This document shows positions 1-7,629 of a stretch of DNA of 21,774 bases, piece by piece (positions within the stretch are counted from its first letter, which is position 1; every line of letters starts with the position of its first letter). The DNA lies in NCBI GenBank assembly GCA_019417045.1, contig DXWE01000018.1:1-21774 (forward strand), in the 5' to 3' direction. Position numbers and translations under genes: made by a program. The notes below the pieces were generated by a model. That model did not search any database. It worked only from the letters and a program-made list of their open reading frames with translations, and had not been told where the DNA came from. Source of the stretch: Oscillospiraceae bacterium. GTDB taxonomy: Bacteria; Bacillota; Clostridia; Oscillospirales; Acutalibacteraceae.

Positions 1-2
1 AC

Positions 3-71
3 CTGGGCGAGCTTGATATCCCCCTCGCCCAGGTGGCGGCGGCTTTCCTCGGCAAACAGATGGAGGAATAA
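3..71 (+). CDS. C-terminal fragment of an unidentified protein
   Basis: An open frame enters from the left edge and ends at a TAA (69-71), giving 22 residues, LGELDIPLAQVAAAFLGKQM followed by EE. The fragment is too short to assign to a family. It is called coding because it is open to the edge, has codon use like its neighbours (GCG, CTC, GGC), and is followed after about 70 bases by a strong intrinsic terminator on the same strand. It faces the DUF4340 gene convergently. Confidence 0.55.
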   Translation: MGELDIPLAQVAAAFLGKQMEE

Positions 72-138
72 CCCGCAGCCAGAAGCCCAGCCACGCCAAC
101 CGGCCCCCGGCAGCCAAACAGGTATCCGGAAACCGACA

Positions 139-176
139 AGAGGCGTCCCGGCAATTGCCGGGACGCCTCTTTTTTT
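139..176 (+). terminator. Intrinsic terminator of the left-edge gene
   Basis: A perfect 14-bp stem (139-152 with 157-170) with the loop AATT is followed directly by a run of T on the + strand (171-176). It closes the unit ending at 71. Read on the - strand the hairpin lacks a good U-tract, so it probably serves the DUF4340 operon only as a 3' stabiliser. Confidence 0.9.
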
Positions 177-183
177 GTGGACA

Positions 184-1695
184 TCAGGTCACGACCGTCT
201 GCCCGGACAGATAATTTTGCAGCTGCTGTACCGCGTTCTCCACATCGCTCGCGCTGACAAGATAGGTGTCCCCATCCTCTCTCACGCAGAGATAGCGGTT
301 GGCCGTCTGGGAATAGAATTTTGCCTCTATCGCCGATCCGCCGTCTGCCGTCGGGTCGATCCGTATCACAACGGACGGGTCCCCCGCGGCCGTGGCACCG
401 TCCGCGCCGGCAAACCGCTCGACCTGCATCAGCACCTGGTACAGCGAGCGGAAATCCGCTGTCGGATAGGTCGTGCCATTCGCCGTGACCGTCAGCGACT
501 CGTCTGTCGACTCGGCGTCTTCATGATGTGCCAGTTCAAACCGGGTGGTCACGCCATCCGCCGTCATCGAGATGGCACTTACCTGTTGAATATTCTTGGT
601 AAACAGCAAAGAGGATACCAAATCGTCATAGGTCATCTCCGCCCACGGCACCGCCGAAGGGCTGACCAGATAGACCACGTCCACCCCGTCGAGCATCGCG
701 TAGTAGGAACCGTCCTCGTCTTTTCCCCCCAGGCGCAGCGTCAATGTCTGTTCATTATAGGTGGTCACAGTATCTTCCGTCTCCGCATACACGGCAAACG
801 TCATGACCGCCACTGAATAGGGATCGCTCAGCCCAAACTCCTGCAGCTGTTCGGCGGTCGGATGCGCCGCCGCCACACCGGTCGCAGACAGGGTATTCAG
901 CGCCGTGCTCCACTCCCGGATGCCGCTGTCCGCCGCGCGCAGGTATGGCGCGGTGATGACATACTGAGACATGCTCGTAAACTCACTGCTGTCCGCGGCC
1001 TCGGCATAGCGCAGCAGGATTGGCTGCGGCCGGACACTTCCCGAGAGCTCCATCTTCATCAGTTGTGCTTCCCCGGTCTCGTCATCCTCCTGGACGGCCG
1101 GCTCGGTAATCAGGGTGAGCCCGATATACTCGAGCGACGGACGGGTCATCGTCTCGGCAAAGGTAGTGCTGACAAGGTAGATCGCCGATTGTCCCGCCTC
1201 ACGGAAATAGTACCCCGACTGATTGGGCTCCTCGTTGCCGATCTCAAAGGCATAGGTAGAGCCGTCAGTATACGTCACCGTGACCGCGGCCAGCGGCTCC
1301 TCCAGCCCGAAATCCGCCGCATTGGCCGGCGCGTCCGTGATCTTCCGCGTGGCATAGATATCCGCCACTGCCGACAGCAGCGTGTCCACCCGGGTGGTGT
1401 ATACCGGCAGGTCCGCATATCCCTCCACCGCGAACGTCCCGTCCGCGTCCGGCCGGATGACAAACTGCTCCTCCGGTGTTGTGATCTCCACCGATGACAC
1501 CGGGGTGACGGAATCCTCTTCCGTCTTCTCAATCAGCGGGATCGTGGTGGTCGTCGTGGCCGTAGTAGAGGATTCCTCCCCGTCGTTTGACGCTGTCCCA
1601 AACCAGCCGAACGGGTCGAGCAGCACGAGCAGAGCCCCCACCAGCACCACCACAGCGACGCCCGCGATGACCAGCGTCCGAATGCGTTTACTCAT
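184..1695 (-). CDS. DUF4340 domain-containing membrane-anchored protein
   Basis: 503 residues. A short basic N-terminus is followed by one membrane segment (about residues 9-27), a Thr-rich spacer (about 43-53) and a large extracytoplasmic part with DUF4340-type beta-rich repeats. One repeat (about 70-200) has phrases such as ADFGLEEP, VTYTDGS and EIGNEEPNQSGYY; a second (about 275-360) has EFGLSDPYSV and LRLGGKDEDGSYYAMLDG. It is the last gene of the Gld-type ABC operon; its ATG overlaps the TGA of the GldG-like gene (ATGA), which suggests translational coupling. DUF4340 proteins commonly accompany GldG/GldF-like ABC genes, but their biochemical role is unknown. It could be a periplasm-side accessory or sensor of the exporter. 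The family call is firm; the function is not known. Confidence 0.85.
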   Translation of the reverse strand: MSKRIRTLVIAGVAVVVLVGALLVLLDPFGWFGTASNDGEESSTTATTTTTIPLIEKTEEDSVTPVSSVEITTPEEQFVIRPDADGTFAVEGYADLPVYTTRVDTLLSAVADIYATRKITDAPANAADFGLEEPLAAVTVTYTDGSTYAFEIGNEEPNQSGYYFREAGQSAIYLVSTTFAETMTRPSLEYIGLTLITEPAVQEDDETGEAQLMKMELSGSVRPQPILLRYAEAADSSEFTSMSQYVITAPYLRAADSGIREWSTALNTLSATGVAAAHPTAEQLQEFGLSDPYSVAVMTFAVYAETEDTVTTYNEQTLTLRLGGKDEDGSYYAMLDGVDVVYLVSPSAVPWAEMTYDDLVSSLLFTKNIQQVSAISMTADGVTTRFELAHHEDAESTDESLTVTANGTTYPTADFRSLYQVLMQVERFAGADGATAAGDPSVVIRIDPTADGGSAIEAKFYSQTANRYLCVREDGDTYLVSASDVENAVQQLQNYLSGQTVVT

Positions 1696-3341
1696 AGATG
1701 CCTCCGTTTCAGGAAAATCACCAGCCCGACCACCAGCAGCACGACCGGCAGGCCGATGGTGAACACGCCGATTCCCCAGAACGACTTGGTCGCGCTGCTG
1801 CCGAAATCGGCCGTTTCCGCGATGAGCGATTTGCTGGAAATCGTCACGCCGCCGGTGTATCCGGTCAGGCCGTTAAAGGTGTTCAGGAAGGTCTCCTCGT
1901 TGGAAGTCGCCGTGTCGGACAGATACCGGAAGTACATGGCGCTGCCGCACACCAGCACCCGGCTGTCCTCCACATCCCCCGAGCCGGCCACGGTGGAATA
2001 CGCCATTCCCACAATGGGGTATTCGTCGGCAGGGACCAGCGCGGCCTCCTCTTCGTTATTCTCATTGATCTGCGTCCCCAGCACGCCGGCCGATTCCGGG
2101 AAGGTGTAAACCGGCACCGTCTCGGCCCCGTTGTTGTCGTTCAGCAGCAGCTGCAAACTGTAGGGAGCCTTGACCCACGCGTCCGAGGAGGAGGTGTAAT
2201 CGGAGCTCTCGACGTCGGCATAGGTGGCATAGGGCGAGAACTCGAACAGTCGCTCCAGGGTGTTATCCCCTACGATATTGGTGGTCACTTCAATCCCGTA
2301 GGTATCGCTGATATATTCGCCGAGATTGGTATAGGTCACGCTGTATACCGGCACAAACAGCAGATGGCGCCCGCGGCTGCCGCCATTGTCCATCCACTCG
2401 CGCAGCCGCGCCACTTCCTCCGCCGTATAGTCGGAGGTAGGCGCGGGAATCACCGCCACTGTGGACCCCTCGGGGAAATCGCCCACGCTGGTGATATCGT
2501 GCGTCTCCACCGTGTACCCGTTGAGCTCCAGCAGCTTGGTGATATTCTCCTGAGTCGTGCTGTCCTCATTGTGGCCGGTGAGCATGGTCACCACCATGTT
2601 GTTGACCCCTGTCACCTTCAGGATGTTGGTGGCCATCACCTTTTCCACATTGGACTCGAAGGATTCGAGCCCTCCATAGTAATTCGAACTGTAGCTGTAC
2701 AGATCCGTCAGCGTGACGACCGAGACGCGCTCGCCGCACTCAAAGAGGATACTGCCTTGCGCAATATCATAGTCTTCATATTTGCTCCCCTGGGCCGGGT
2801 CGAGCGTGAGATCCACAAAGGAATAGTTCACGTGCCCGTCGCTCTTGGAGTGGTATTGCCGCAGCGCCTCGTAGAACTGCGTCAGCAGGTTGTTGAGCTC
2901 CTGCGCGGAGTAGGACGGGTTTTTAAACAGATCCTCCTCCGAGAACACCAGGATGTTCACATCCTGCGTCACGCTCTCGGCCACCGCCACACTCTCGTCC
3001 GACAGGGTGAAGATCTTATCCGCGGTCAGATCCAGCCGCAGCGGATAGCGATCCGCCAGCACGCTCACCACGACGTTGAACAGGATGACACCCACCACCA
3101 CGACCGCCGTCAGCACCGTGGCCGTGGCGCCATACCGCAGCTTGCGGTTGGGCGCTTTTTTCGGTTTGTCCGGCTTTTCTGCCGTGTCCGGCCCGGTTTC
3201 GCTCTCGTCGATGACCTCCTTGAGCAGCTCCGCCGTCCCGGACGGCTCCTGCTCCTCCATTTCCACATCCCCCAGGGTGGCCGGATCCAGCTCGATCTCG
3301 GTCGGCTTTTCCTCCGGGGTCCGCTTGTTGTCCTGATCCAT
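1692..3341 (-). CDS. GldG-like ABC-system auxiliary protein
   Basis: 549 residues from the ATG at 3341. A TTG at 3347 is also possible, but the AAAGGAGG ribosome binding site lies 9 bases from the ATG and only 3 from the TTG. An acidic, Pro/Glu-rich cytoplasmic tail (1-68) precedes a transmembrane segment (about 72-95) ending in ADRYPLRLDLTADKIFTLSD, the typical entry into the GldG/ABC_transp_aux domain. A long extracytoplasmic domain follows, with ITKLLELNGYTVETHDI and a GGSRGRHLLFVPVY stretch. A second C-terminal transmembrane helix (about 518-545) ends in KRRHL. GldG proteins partner the GldA ATPase and GldF permease; in Bacteroidetes they are needed for gliding, but in Clostridia the substrate is unknown. 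The gene overlaps the DUF4340 gene by 4 bases. Confidence 0.87.
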   Translation of the reverse strand: MDQDNKRTPEEKPTEIELDPATLGDVEMEEQEPSGTAELLKEVIDESETGPDTAEKPDKPKKAPNRKLRYGATATVLTAVVVVGVILFNVVVSVLADRYPLRLDLTADKIFTLSDESVAVAESVTQDVNILVFSEEDLFKNPSYSAQELNNLLTQFYEALRQYHSKSDGHVNYSFVDLTLDPAQGSKYEDYDIAQGSILFECGERVSVVTLTDLYSYSSNYYGGLESFESNVEKVMATNILKVTGVNNMVVTMLTGHNEDSTTQENITKLLELNGYTVETHDITSVGDFPEGSTVAVIPAPTSDYTAEEVARLREWMDNGGSRGRHLLFVPVYSVTYTNLGEYISDTYGIEVTTNIVGDNTLERLFEFSPYATYADVESSDYTSSSDAWVKAPYSLQLLLNDNNGAETVPVYTFPESAGVLGTQINENNEEEAALVPADEYPIVGMAYSTVAGSGDVEDSRVLVCGSAMYFRYLSDTATSNEETFLNTFNGLTGYTGGVTISSKSLIAETADFGSSATKSFWGIGVFTIGLPVVLLVVGLVIFLKRRHL

Positions 3342-3360
3342 TTTCAACCGCCTCCTTTCT

Positions 3361-4071
3361 TCAGCTCCATCTCTTGTGATCCAGCACGCGCACGGTCAAA
3401 AACAGGAACAGCGCCTGCATGCTGAGGAAAAAGAGAATGTTGTCATAGTTGATCGCCCCGAGCGTGAAATCGTTGTACCGCTGCGTCACCGACAGGAAAT
3501 TGACGACCGTGACGATGACCTCGCTCGAAGAAAAGACGGAGGACAGGCTGTCCAGCATGATGAGGACAAACGAAAAGGCAAACGTGCAGATGGCGGCGAT
3601 AAACTGGCTCTCGGTGAGGCTGGAGAAAAAGATCCCCGCCGCGATCACCATGCCGCCGAGCAGCAGCAGCCCCAGGAAATTGCCGAGGATGGTCAGCCAG
3701 TCGGGCGTCACCACAAACGCGATCACGATCCCGTACACAAGCGTGATGCACAGCCCGATGGCGAACACGAGCAGCGCAGCAAAGAACTTGCCGAGCACAA
3801 TGCCCGTGAGTTTCACCGGCGCGGTGAGCAGTGCCTGGTCGGTGCGCTGCCGCTTGTCGTCGCTGAACAGCCGCATGGTGAGCACCGGCAGCACCAGCAG
3901 CATCACGATCGTGAACACACCGCCGAACACGCCGCTCAGGTCCTTTTCGCCGAGGGTCAGGTTGTACAGGAAGAAATAGTAGCCGGAGAAGCAGAACAGC
4001 ATCGCCAGCACGATGTACCCGATCGGGGAGGCGAAAAACGCCTTAAACTCCCGTTTGAACACAGCACTCAT
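3361..4071 (-). CDS. ABC-2 type permease subunit (GldF-like)
   Basis: 236 residues with about six hydrophobic helices. The start MSAVFKREFKAFFASPIGYI is typical of GldF/ABC-2 permeases, followed by FSGYYFFLYNLTLGEKDLSG, a loop that these proteins place after the first helix, and the conserved phrase LTMRLFSDDKRQRTDQALLT. It should form the membrane channel energised by the ATPase encoded just upstream; its ATG overlaps the ATPase stop (ATGA). The GldG-like gene follows after a short gap that holds that gene's AGGAGG site. The direction of transport is most likely export, as for ABC-2 systems generally; the substrate cannot be read from the sequence. Confidence 0.88.
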   Translation of the reverse strand: MSAVFKREFKAFFASPIGYIVLAMLFCFSGYYFFLYNLTLGEKDLSGVFGGVFTIVMLLVLPVLTMRLFSDDKRQRTDQALLTAPVKLTGIVLGKFFAALLVFAIGLCITLVYGIVIAFVVTPDWLTILGNFLGLLLLGGMVIAAGIFFSSLTESQFIAAICTFAFSFVLIMLDSLSSVFSSSEVIVTVVNFLSVTQRYNDFTLGAINYDNILFFLSMQALFLFLTVRVLDHKRWS

Positions 4072-5033
4072 GACGCGCGCCCCCTTTTCTTCAGCTCCGG
4101 GATCCTCTCACGCGTCAGCGCGAGGAACACCTCTTCCAGCGTCATCTCCATCGACCGCAGCCCCATCAGCGGCCAGCCGCGATTCGACAGCCGTGAAAAC
4201 AGCTCCCGTCGGATATCGGCGCCGGGCTTCGGCTCCACTGCAAACTCAAACACACCGCTCTCCTTCTCCCCAAGCGCGCTCACCTTGGCGACCCCGGGGA
4301 CCCGGGAGATCAGCTCCTGCACCTCCGCCGCAGGCCCCGCCACACGCACGAGAAGCCGCCGGTCGGAGGAGTACTGGGCGATCAGCGCAGACGGGGTGTC
4401 GTCCGCCACGATCCGGCCTTCGTTGATGATGACCAGCCGGTCGCATACCGCCTCCACCTCCGGCAGGATGTGGGAGGACAGGATCACCGTATGGTGTTTT
4501 CCGAGACTCTTGATCAGCGTGCGGATCTCGATGATCTGGTTCGGGTCGAGCCCCACCGTCGGCTCGTCCAGGATCAGCACCGGCGGGTTGCCGATCAGCG
4601 CCTGCGCCAGCCCCACACGCTGCCGGTATCCCTTCGACAGGTTCTTGATCAGCCGGTTGAACACATCCTCGATCTTGACAATGCGGCAGATTTCCTTCAG
4701 GTGCTCCGCCCGGGAGAGCTTGCACTTCTTCAACTCAAACATGAAGTTCAAGTACTCCCGCACTGTCATATCCAGATACAGCGGCGGCTGTTCCGGCAGG
4801 TACCCGATACTCAGCTTGGCCTCGTTCGGCTCCTCCAGAATGTCGTGCCCGTTGATGGAGATGCTGCCGGAACTCGCAGATAAGTAGCCGGTGAGCATGT
4901 TCATCGTGGTGGATTTTCCCGCGCCGTTGGGGCCGAGAAATCCGAGAATCTCCCCGTCTTCCACGGAGAAGTGGATATGGTTGACCGCCACATGGCTCCC
5001 ATATCGCTTGGTCAGATCCTTCACCTCAATCAT
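4068..5033 (-). CDS. ABC transporter ATP-binding protein (GldA-like)
   Basis: 321 residues. It has a complete nucleotide-binding domain: Walker A GPNGAGKST (34-42), Q-loop Gln in PEQPPLYL (about 82), signature LSKGYRQR (132-139), Walker B LILDEP (153-158) with D-loop GLDP, and H-loop His (188). A C-terminal extension (about 220-321) with LLVRVAG and VFEFAVEPKPGADIRRELF resembles the small accessory domain of multidrug/Gld-type ATPases. It is the first gene of the four-gene operon and carries the only evident promoter in front of it. It powers the ABC-2 permease encoded next. The GldA-like assignment rests on the order ATPase, permease, GldG, DUF4340. Confidence 0.92.
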   Translation of the reverse strand: MIEVKDLTKRYGSHVAVNHIHFSVEDGEILGFLGPNGAGKSTTMNMLTGYLSASSGSISINGHDILEEPNEAKLSIGYLPEQPPLYLDMTVREYLNFMFELKKCKLSRAEHLKEICRIVKIEDVFNRLIKNLSKGYRQRVGLAQALIGNPPVLILDEPTVGLDPNQIIEIRTLIKSLGKHHTVILSSHILPEVEAVCDRLVIINEGRIVADDTPSALIAQYSSDRRLLVRVAGPAAEVQELISRVPGVAKVSALGEKESGVFEFAVEPKPGADIRRELFSRLSNRGWPLMGLRSMEMTLEEVFLALTRERIPELKKRGRAS

Positions 5034-5082
5034 GGTCGTTGTCTTCCTTCCTGTTTAAAGTCGCACAGACCCATTTCTCATT

Positions 5083-5111
5083 GTAATAAAATCCCACGAG
5101 TCAGTTGTAAA
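5083..5111 (-). promoter_or_regulatory. Candidate sigma-A promoter of the Gld-type ABC operon
   Basis: On the - strand, TTTACA (5106-5111) is followed after 17 bases by TATTAC (5083-5088). It lies about 50 bases upstream of the ATPase ATG in a short A+T-rich gap. The -10 is imperfect, so this is a candidate. No clear terminator for the upstream acyltransferase gene is visible in the same gap, so read-through from mnmE is possible. Confidence 0.5.
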
Positions 5112-5132
5112 CTTTTTATAAAGAAATTGTAA

Positions 5133-5900
5133 TCAAGTTGTCACGCCGCATACCCGAAACAGCAGCCAGCAGATGCCATAGATAACCGGCTGATGCAGGA
5201 TATAGATAATCAGCGTATGCCGCCCGCACCAGGAGAGCCACCTCACGCGGCTTTTATAGAGAAATTCCGGGAACCTGCCCTGCCTCGCCCACACGCCGAG
5301 GAAGGTACCTGCCAGAAACACAAAAATCCACGGCAGCAGCGGGAAATAATCGGCTCCCTCCCCCGCACCGAGCCCCAGCGGGTAGAGCCAGGGCGTCTGC
5401 ACCACCGACGCGGGCAGATGCACGCCATACAGGCCCGGAATCCCGAAAAAGCCGCCTTCCCCGGGCGGCAGCCACCAGGTGTTCAGCAACCCGACCGCGC
5501 ACACGATCAGCCCCAGCCAGGGCGGCACATGGTTCAGCAGCGGCCGGCACAGCGCGAACAGCAGGATACACACCGCCAGACAGTGCAGGATCCCAAACCA
5601 GATCATCTGGTCGGGCATCACCACCCACAGCACGGCCGACAGCCCCACCGCGACCAGCGCGAGCAGGCCCCCGCGCTTCCAGTTGTTGTGGGACAGATGA
5701 CACGAGATCCCGCACAGCAGGATAAACAGTCCCGCTCCAAGCGATTGGATCGGGTATACCACCACCCGCTCCACCGTCCGCGCCCACTCGACATCAAACA
5801 GGTGACCGAGCGTGTACAGCGCGTGGTGGCACACCATCAGCAGGATCAGCAGCCCGCGCAGCTCATCCATGGCGTGGATCCGGCGTATCCCCTTGTCCAT
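5133..5900 (-). CDS. HGSNAT-like (DUF1624) multipass membrane acyltransferase
   Basis: 255 residues from the ATG at 5900, chosen because AGGAG lies 6 bases upstream and because the residues from here on look like the family; the frame stays open further upstream inside mnmE but that part is Gly/Arg-rich noise. The start MDKGIRRIHAMDELRGLLIL with MVCHHALYTLG matches the heparan-alpha-glucosaminide N-acetyltransferase catalytic domain, whose first helix carries an RG motif and conserved His. About seven hydrophobic helices follow, with a C-terminal LSWCGRHTLIIYILHQPVIY typical of membrane acyltransferases. The family moves acyl groups from acyl-CoA across a membrane to a glycan; the bacterial substrate is unknown. 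It follows mnmE after 59 bases and may be cotranscribed with it. Confidence 0.82.
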   Translation of the reverse strand: MDKGIRRIHAMDELRGLLILLMVCHHALYTLGHLFDVEWARTVERVVVYPIQSLGAGLFILLCGISCHLSHNNWKRGGLLALVAVGLSAVLWVVMPDQMIWFGILHCLAVCILLFALCRPLLNHVPPWLGLIVCAVGLLNTWWLPPGEGGFFGIPGLYGVHLPASVVQTPWLYPLGLGAGEGADYFPLLPWIFVFLAGTFLGVWARQGRFPEFLYKSRVRWLSWCGRHTLIIYILHQPVIYGICWLLFRVCGVTT

Positions 5901-5959
5901 GCGGTTCTCCTCTCCGGCCCTTCCGGCTCTTTTTCCGCCTGTCCGGCCCTTAAACCCTG

Positions 5960-7327
5960 TTATTTTCCCACACAGAAGCGGGCAAACACCTCGTTTACCA
6001 CCGCTTCGTTCACCCGTTCGCCGGTCAGCTCGAGCAGTGCGGACACCGCGTCCTCCACGCTCACGGTAATCACATCGGGCGTCATGCCGTTCCTCGCTGC
6101 CTGTAACGCCTCCTCCACACAGCGCAGGCAGCGGGACACCGCGTCCCGCTGGCGGACGGTGCCAAGCAGCGCCTCGCTGCCGTCGATCGCCGCAACACCG
6201 GTCAGCCGCTCCACCGCCTGCGTCAGAGCCAAAAGCCCCTCGCCGGTCTTGGCGGAGATAACCACCACCTCTTTTGCCCATTCCCGCACCACCTGCGGGT
6301 CAAAGGCCGGCGGGCAATCCGATTTGTTGACAAGGCAGACGGCGGGCCGGCCGGATATCTCACGCAGCAGCTCCCGGTCCTCCTCTGTCAGCGGACGGGA
6401 CCCGTCCAGCACCGCGAGCACCAGAGAGGCGGTGCGCAGCCGTGCCCGGGCACGCTCCACCCCGATCGTCTCCACCTGGTCCTCCGTCCGGCGGATCCCC
6501 GCCGTGTCGGACAGCCGCAGCGTCACATTCCCGAGGCGAACCGTCTCCTCCACAATATCCCGCGTCGTCCCCGCCGTGTCGGTGACAATGCTCCGCTCGC
6601 ATCCGGCCAGCAGGTTCATCAGGGTGGACTTCCCCACATTGGGACTGCCGACAATCACCGTGTCGACCCCCTCGCGCAGCACTCGCCCGGCCTCAAATGT
6701 CCGCAGCAGCCGGGACAGTTCGTCCGCCGCCTCCGCCAGCGTCACCCGCAGCGTGTCCCCCCGCAGCGCGGGGATCTCGTCGTCCGGATAATCCACATAG
6801 GCCGCAGCCTGTGCCGCCACGCCGAGCAGGGACTCCTTCACCCGCTCAAGCGCCCGGTGCAGCGCCCCCTCCCGCGCGGACAGCGCCGCGCGGGCCGCGA
6901 GTGCCCCCTGAGCACCGATCAGATCCATCACCGCGTCCGCCTGCGTGAGATCCATCTTCCCGTGGAGAAAGGCGCGCTTGGTGAACTCCCCCGGCCCGGC
7001 GGGGACAGCCCCCGCCTCGAGCAGCGCCTGCAGCACACGGGTGAGCAGATAGCGTCCCCCATGGCAGGAGAACTCCACCACGTCCTCGCCGGTGTAGCTG
7101 TGCGGCGCGCGGAACACCAGTGCCACACAGTCGTCGATCTCGCCGGCGGCGTCCGCCACATGCCCGTACAGTGCGGTATATCCCGGCAGGTCGCCCAGCC
7201 GTTTGCCCCGACCTTTGGCCCGAAACACCCGGTCGGCCACGGCGAGCGCTTCCTCCCCAGAGACGCGCACCACCCCCAGCCCCGCCGGAGCAAGCGGCGT
7301 GGCGATCGCGGCGACAGTCTGCGGCAT
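5960..7327 (-). CDS. mnmE: tRNA uridine-5-carboxymethylaminomethyl(34) synthesis GTPase MnmE
   Basis: 455 residues, the normal family length. With MnmG it modifies the wobble uridine of certain tRNAs, using a folate one-carbon unit. The N-terminal folate-binding domain starts IAAIATPLAPAG-like (MPQTVAAIATPLAPAGLGVV) and contains CHGG and GEFTKRAFLHGKMDL (about 113-127). The inserted G domain has G1 GSPNVGKS (227-234), G2 TTRD (254-257), G3 DTAG (274-277), G4 NKSD (334-337) and G5 SAK (358-360). The C-terminus is FCVGK, keeping the conserved Cys of the C(I/V/L)GK tail. The start at 7327 has a GGGGAGG site just upstream. In many Firmicutes mnmE sits beside mnmG and jag near the origin; here neither is present. 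Confidence 0.97.
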   Translation of the reverse strand: MPQTVAAIATPLAPAGLGVVRVSGEEALAVADRVFRAKGRGKRLGDLPGYTALYGHVADAAGEIDDCVALVFRAPHSYTGEDVVEFSCHGGRYLLTRVLQALLEAGAVPAGPGEFTKRAFLHGKMDLTQADAVMDLIGAQGALAARAALSAREGALHRALERVKESLLGVAAQAAAYVDYPDDEIPALRGDTLRVTLAEAADELSRLLRTFEAGRVLREGVDTVIVGSPNVGKSTLMNLLAGCERSIVTDTAGTTRDIVEETVRLGNVTLRLSDTAGIRRTEDQVETIGVERARARLRTASLVLAVLDGSRPLTEEDRELLREISGRPAVCLVNKSDCPPAFDPQVVREWAKEVVVISAKTGEGLLALTQAVERLTGVAAIDGSEALLGTVRQRDAVSRCLRCVEEALQAARNGMTPDVITVSVEDAVSALLELTGERVNEAVVNEVFARFCVGK

Positions 7328-7382
7328 ACAAGATCCTCCCCTCCGGGCGGCAGTCTCTTTCCTTTGGTTTGCATAAGTATAT

Positions 7383-7411
7383 AGTTTATCACGTTTTGCC
7401 GGACTTGACAA
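7383..7411 (-). promoter_or_regulatory. Candidate promoter of mnmE
   Basis: On the - strand, TTGTCA (7406-7411) and TAAACT (7383-7388) are separated by 17 bases, about 60 bases upstream of the mnmE ATG. The -35 lies within a small inverted repeat (GCCGG at both ends). A TATACT a few bases further downstream is an alternative -10 but has no matching -35. Confidence 0.5.
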
Positions 7412-7588
7412 CCGGCTTTTGTGTTTTAGGGGCCTCCCTGTCTGCGCGATCCCCGTTCCTGCGGCAGCCGAGATTTCCGGTTTTTTCAAGCGGACTTCTT
7501 CCTTCCCAGACAGACCCCCGGCAAACTGGTATCTGTTTGAAATCGTATTCCCCCTTTTCCAAAGCGGCTGTCTGCCGGCAGACAAAAA
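7412..7588. repeat. Gene-free stretch with a perfect 16-bp palindrome at 7569-7584
   Basis: Between the mnmE promoter and the YabE terminator no convincing gene is seen; a 71-codon open frame on the - strand has no recognisable protein features. The stretch contains the perfect palindrome TGTCTGCCGGCAGACA (7569-7584), directly next to the terminator. It could add a second stem to the terminator or be a protein-binding site. Further copies of the short motif CAGACAG occur on either strand nearby. Confidence 0.5.
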
Positions 7589-7628
7589 TATCCCCCGTCC
7601 TCAAAAGAGAGCGGGGGATAGGTTTTTT
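7583..7628 (-). terminator. Intrinsic terminator of the YabE-like gene, bidirectional in form
   Basis: A 9-bp stem (7589-7597 with 7612-7620; TATCCCCCG / CGGGGGATA) has T-runs on both sides: five T on the - strand after the stem and six T on the + strand. It begins just after the YabE-like stop codon at 7630. Confidence 0.85.
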
Positions 7629-7629
7629 C

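Noticed and set aside
1698..3425. Long + strand frame of 575 codons opposite the GldG-like gene
   Set aside because: It is antisense to a clear GldG-like protein and rich in His/Arg/Gln, typical of shadow frames in G+C-rich DNA.
5901..6281. N-terminal extension of the HGSNAT-like gene (open frame to 6281)
   Set aside because: It overlaps mnmE in another frame, is Gly/Arg-rich without domain features, and the ATG at 5900 has a good ribosome site.
7328..7585. N-terminal extension of MnmE (open frame to 7585)
   Set aside because: It passes through the promoter, and the known MnmE N-terminus begins at the ATG at 7327.
7412..7588. Riboswitch in the mnmE leader region
   Set aside because: No cobalamin, SAM, preQ1 or other class motif could be matched, and the stretch is mostly upstream of the likely promoter.
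7389..7604. 71-codon - strand frame upstream of mnmE
   Set aside because: It crosses the YabE terminator and palindrome and has no recognisable features.
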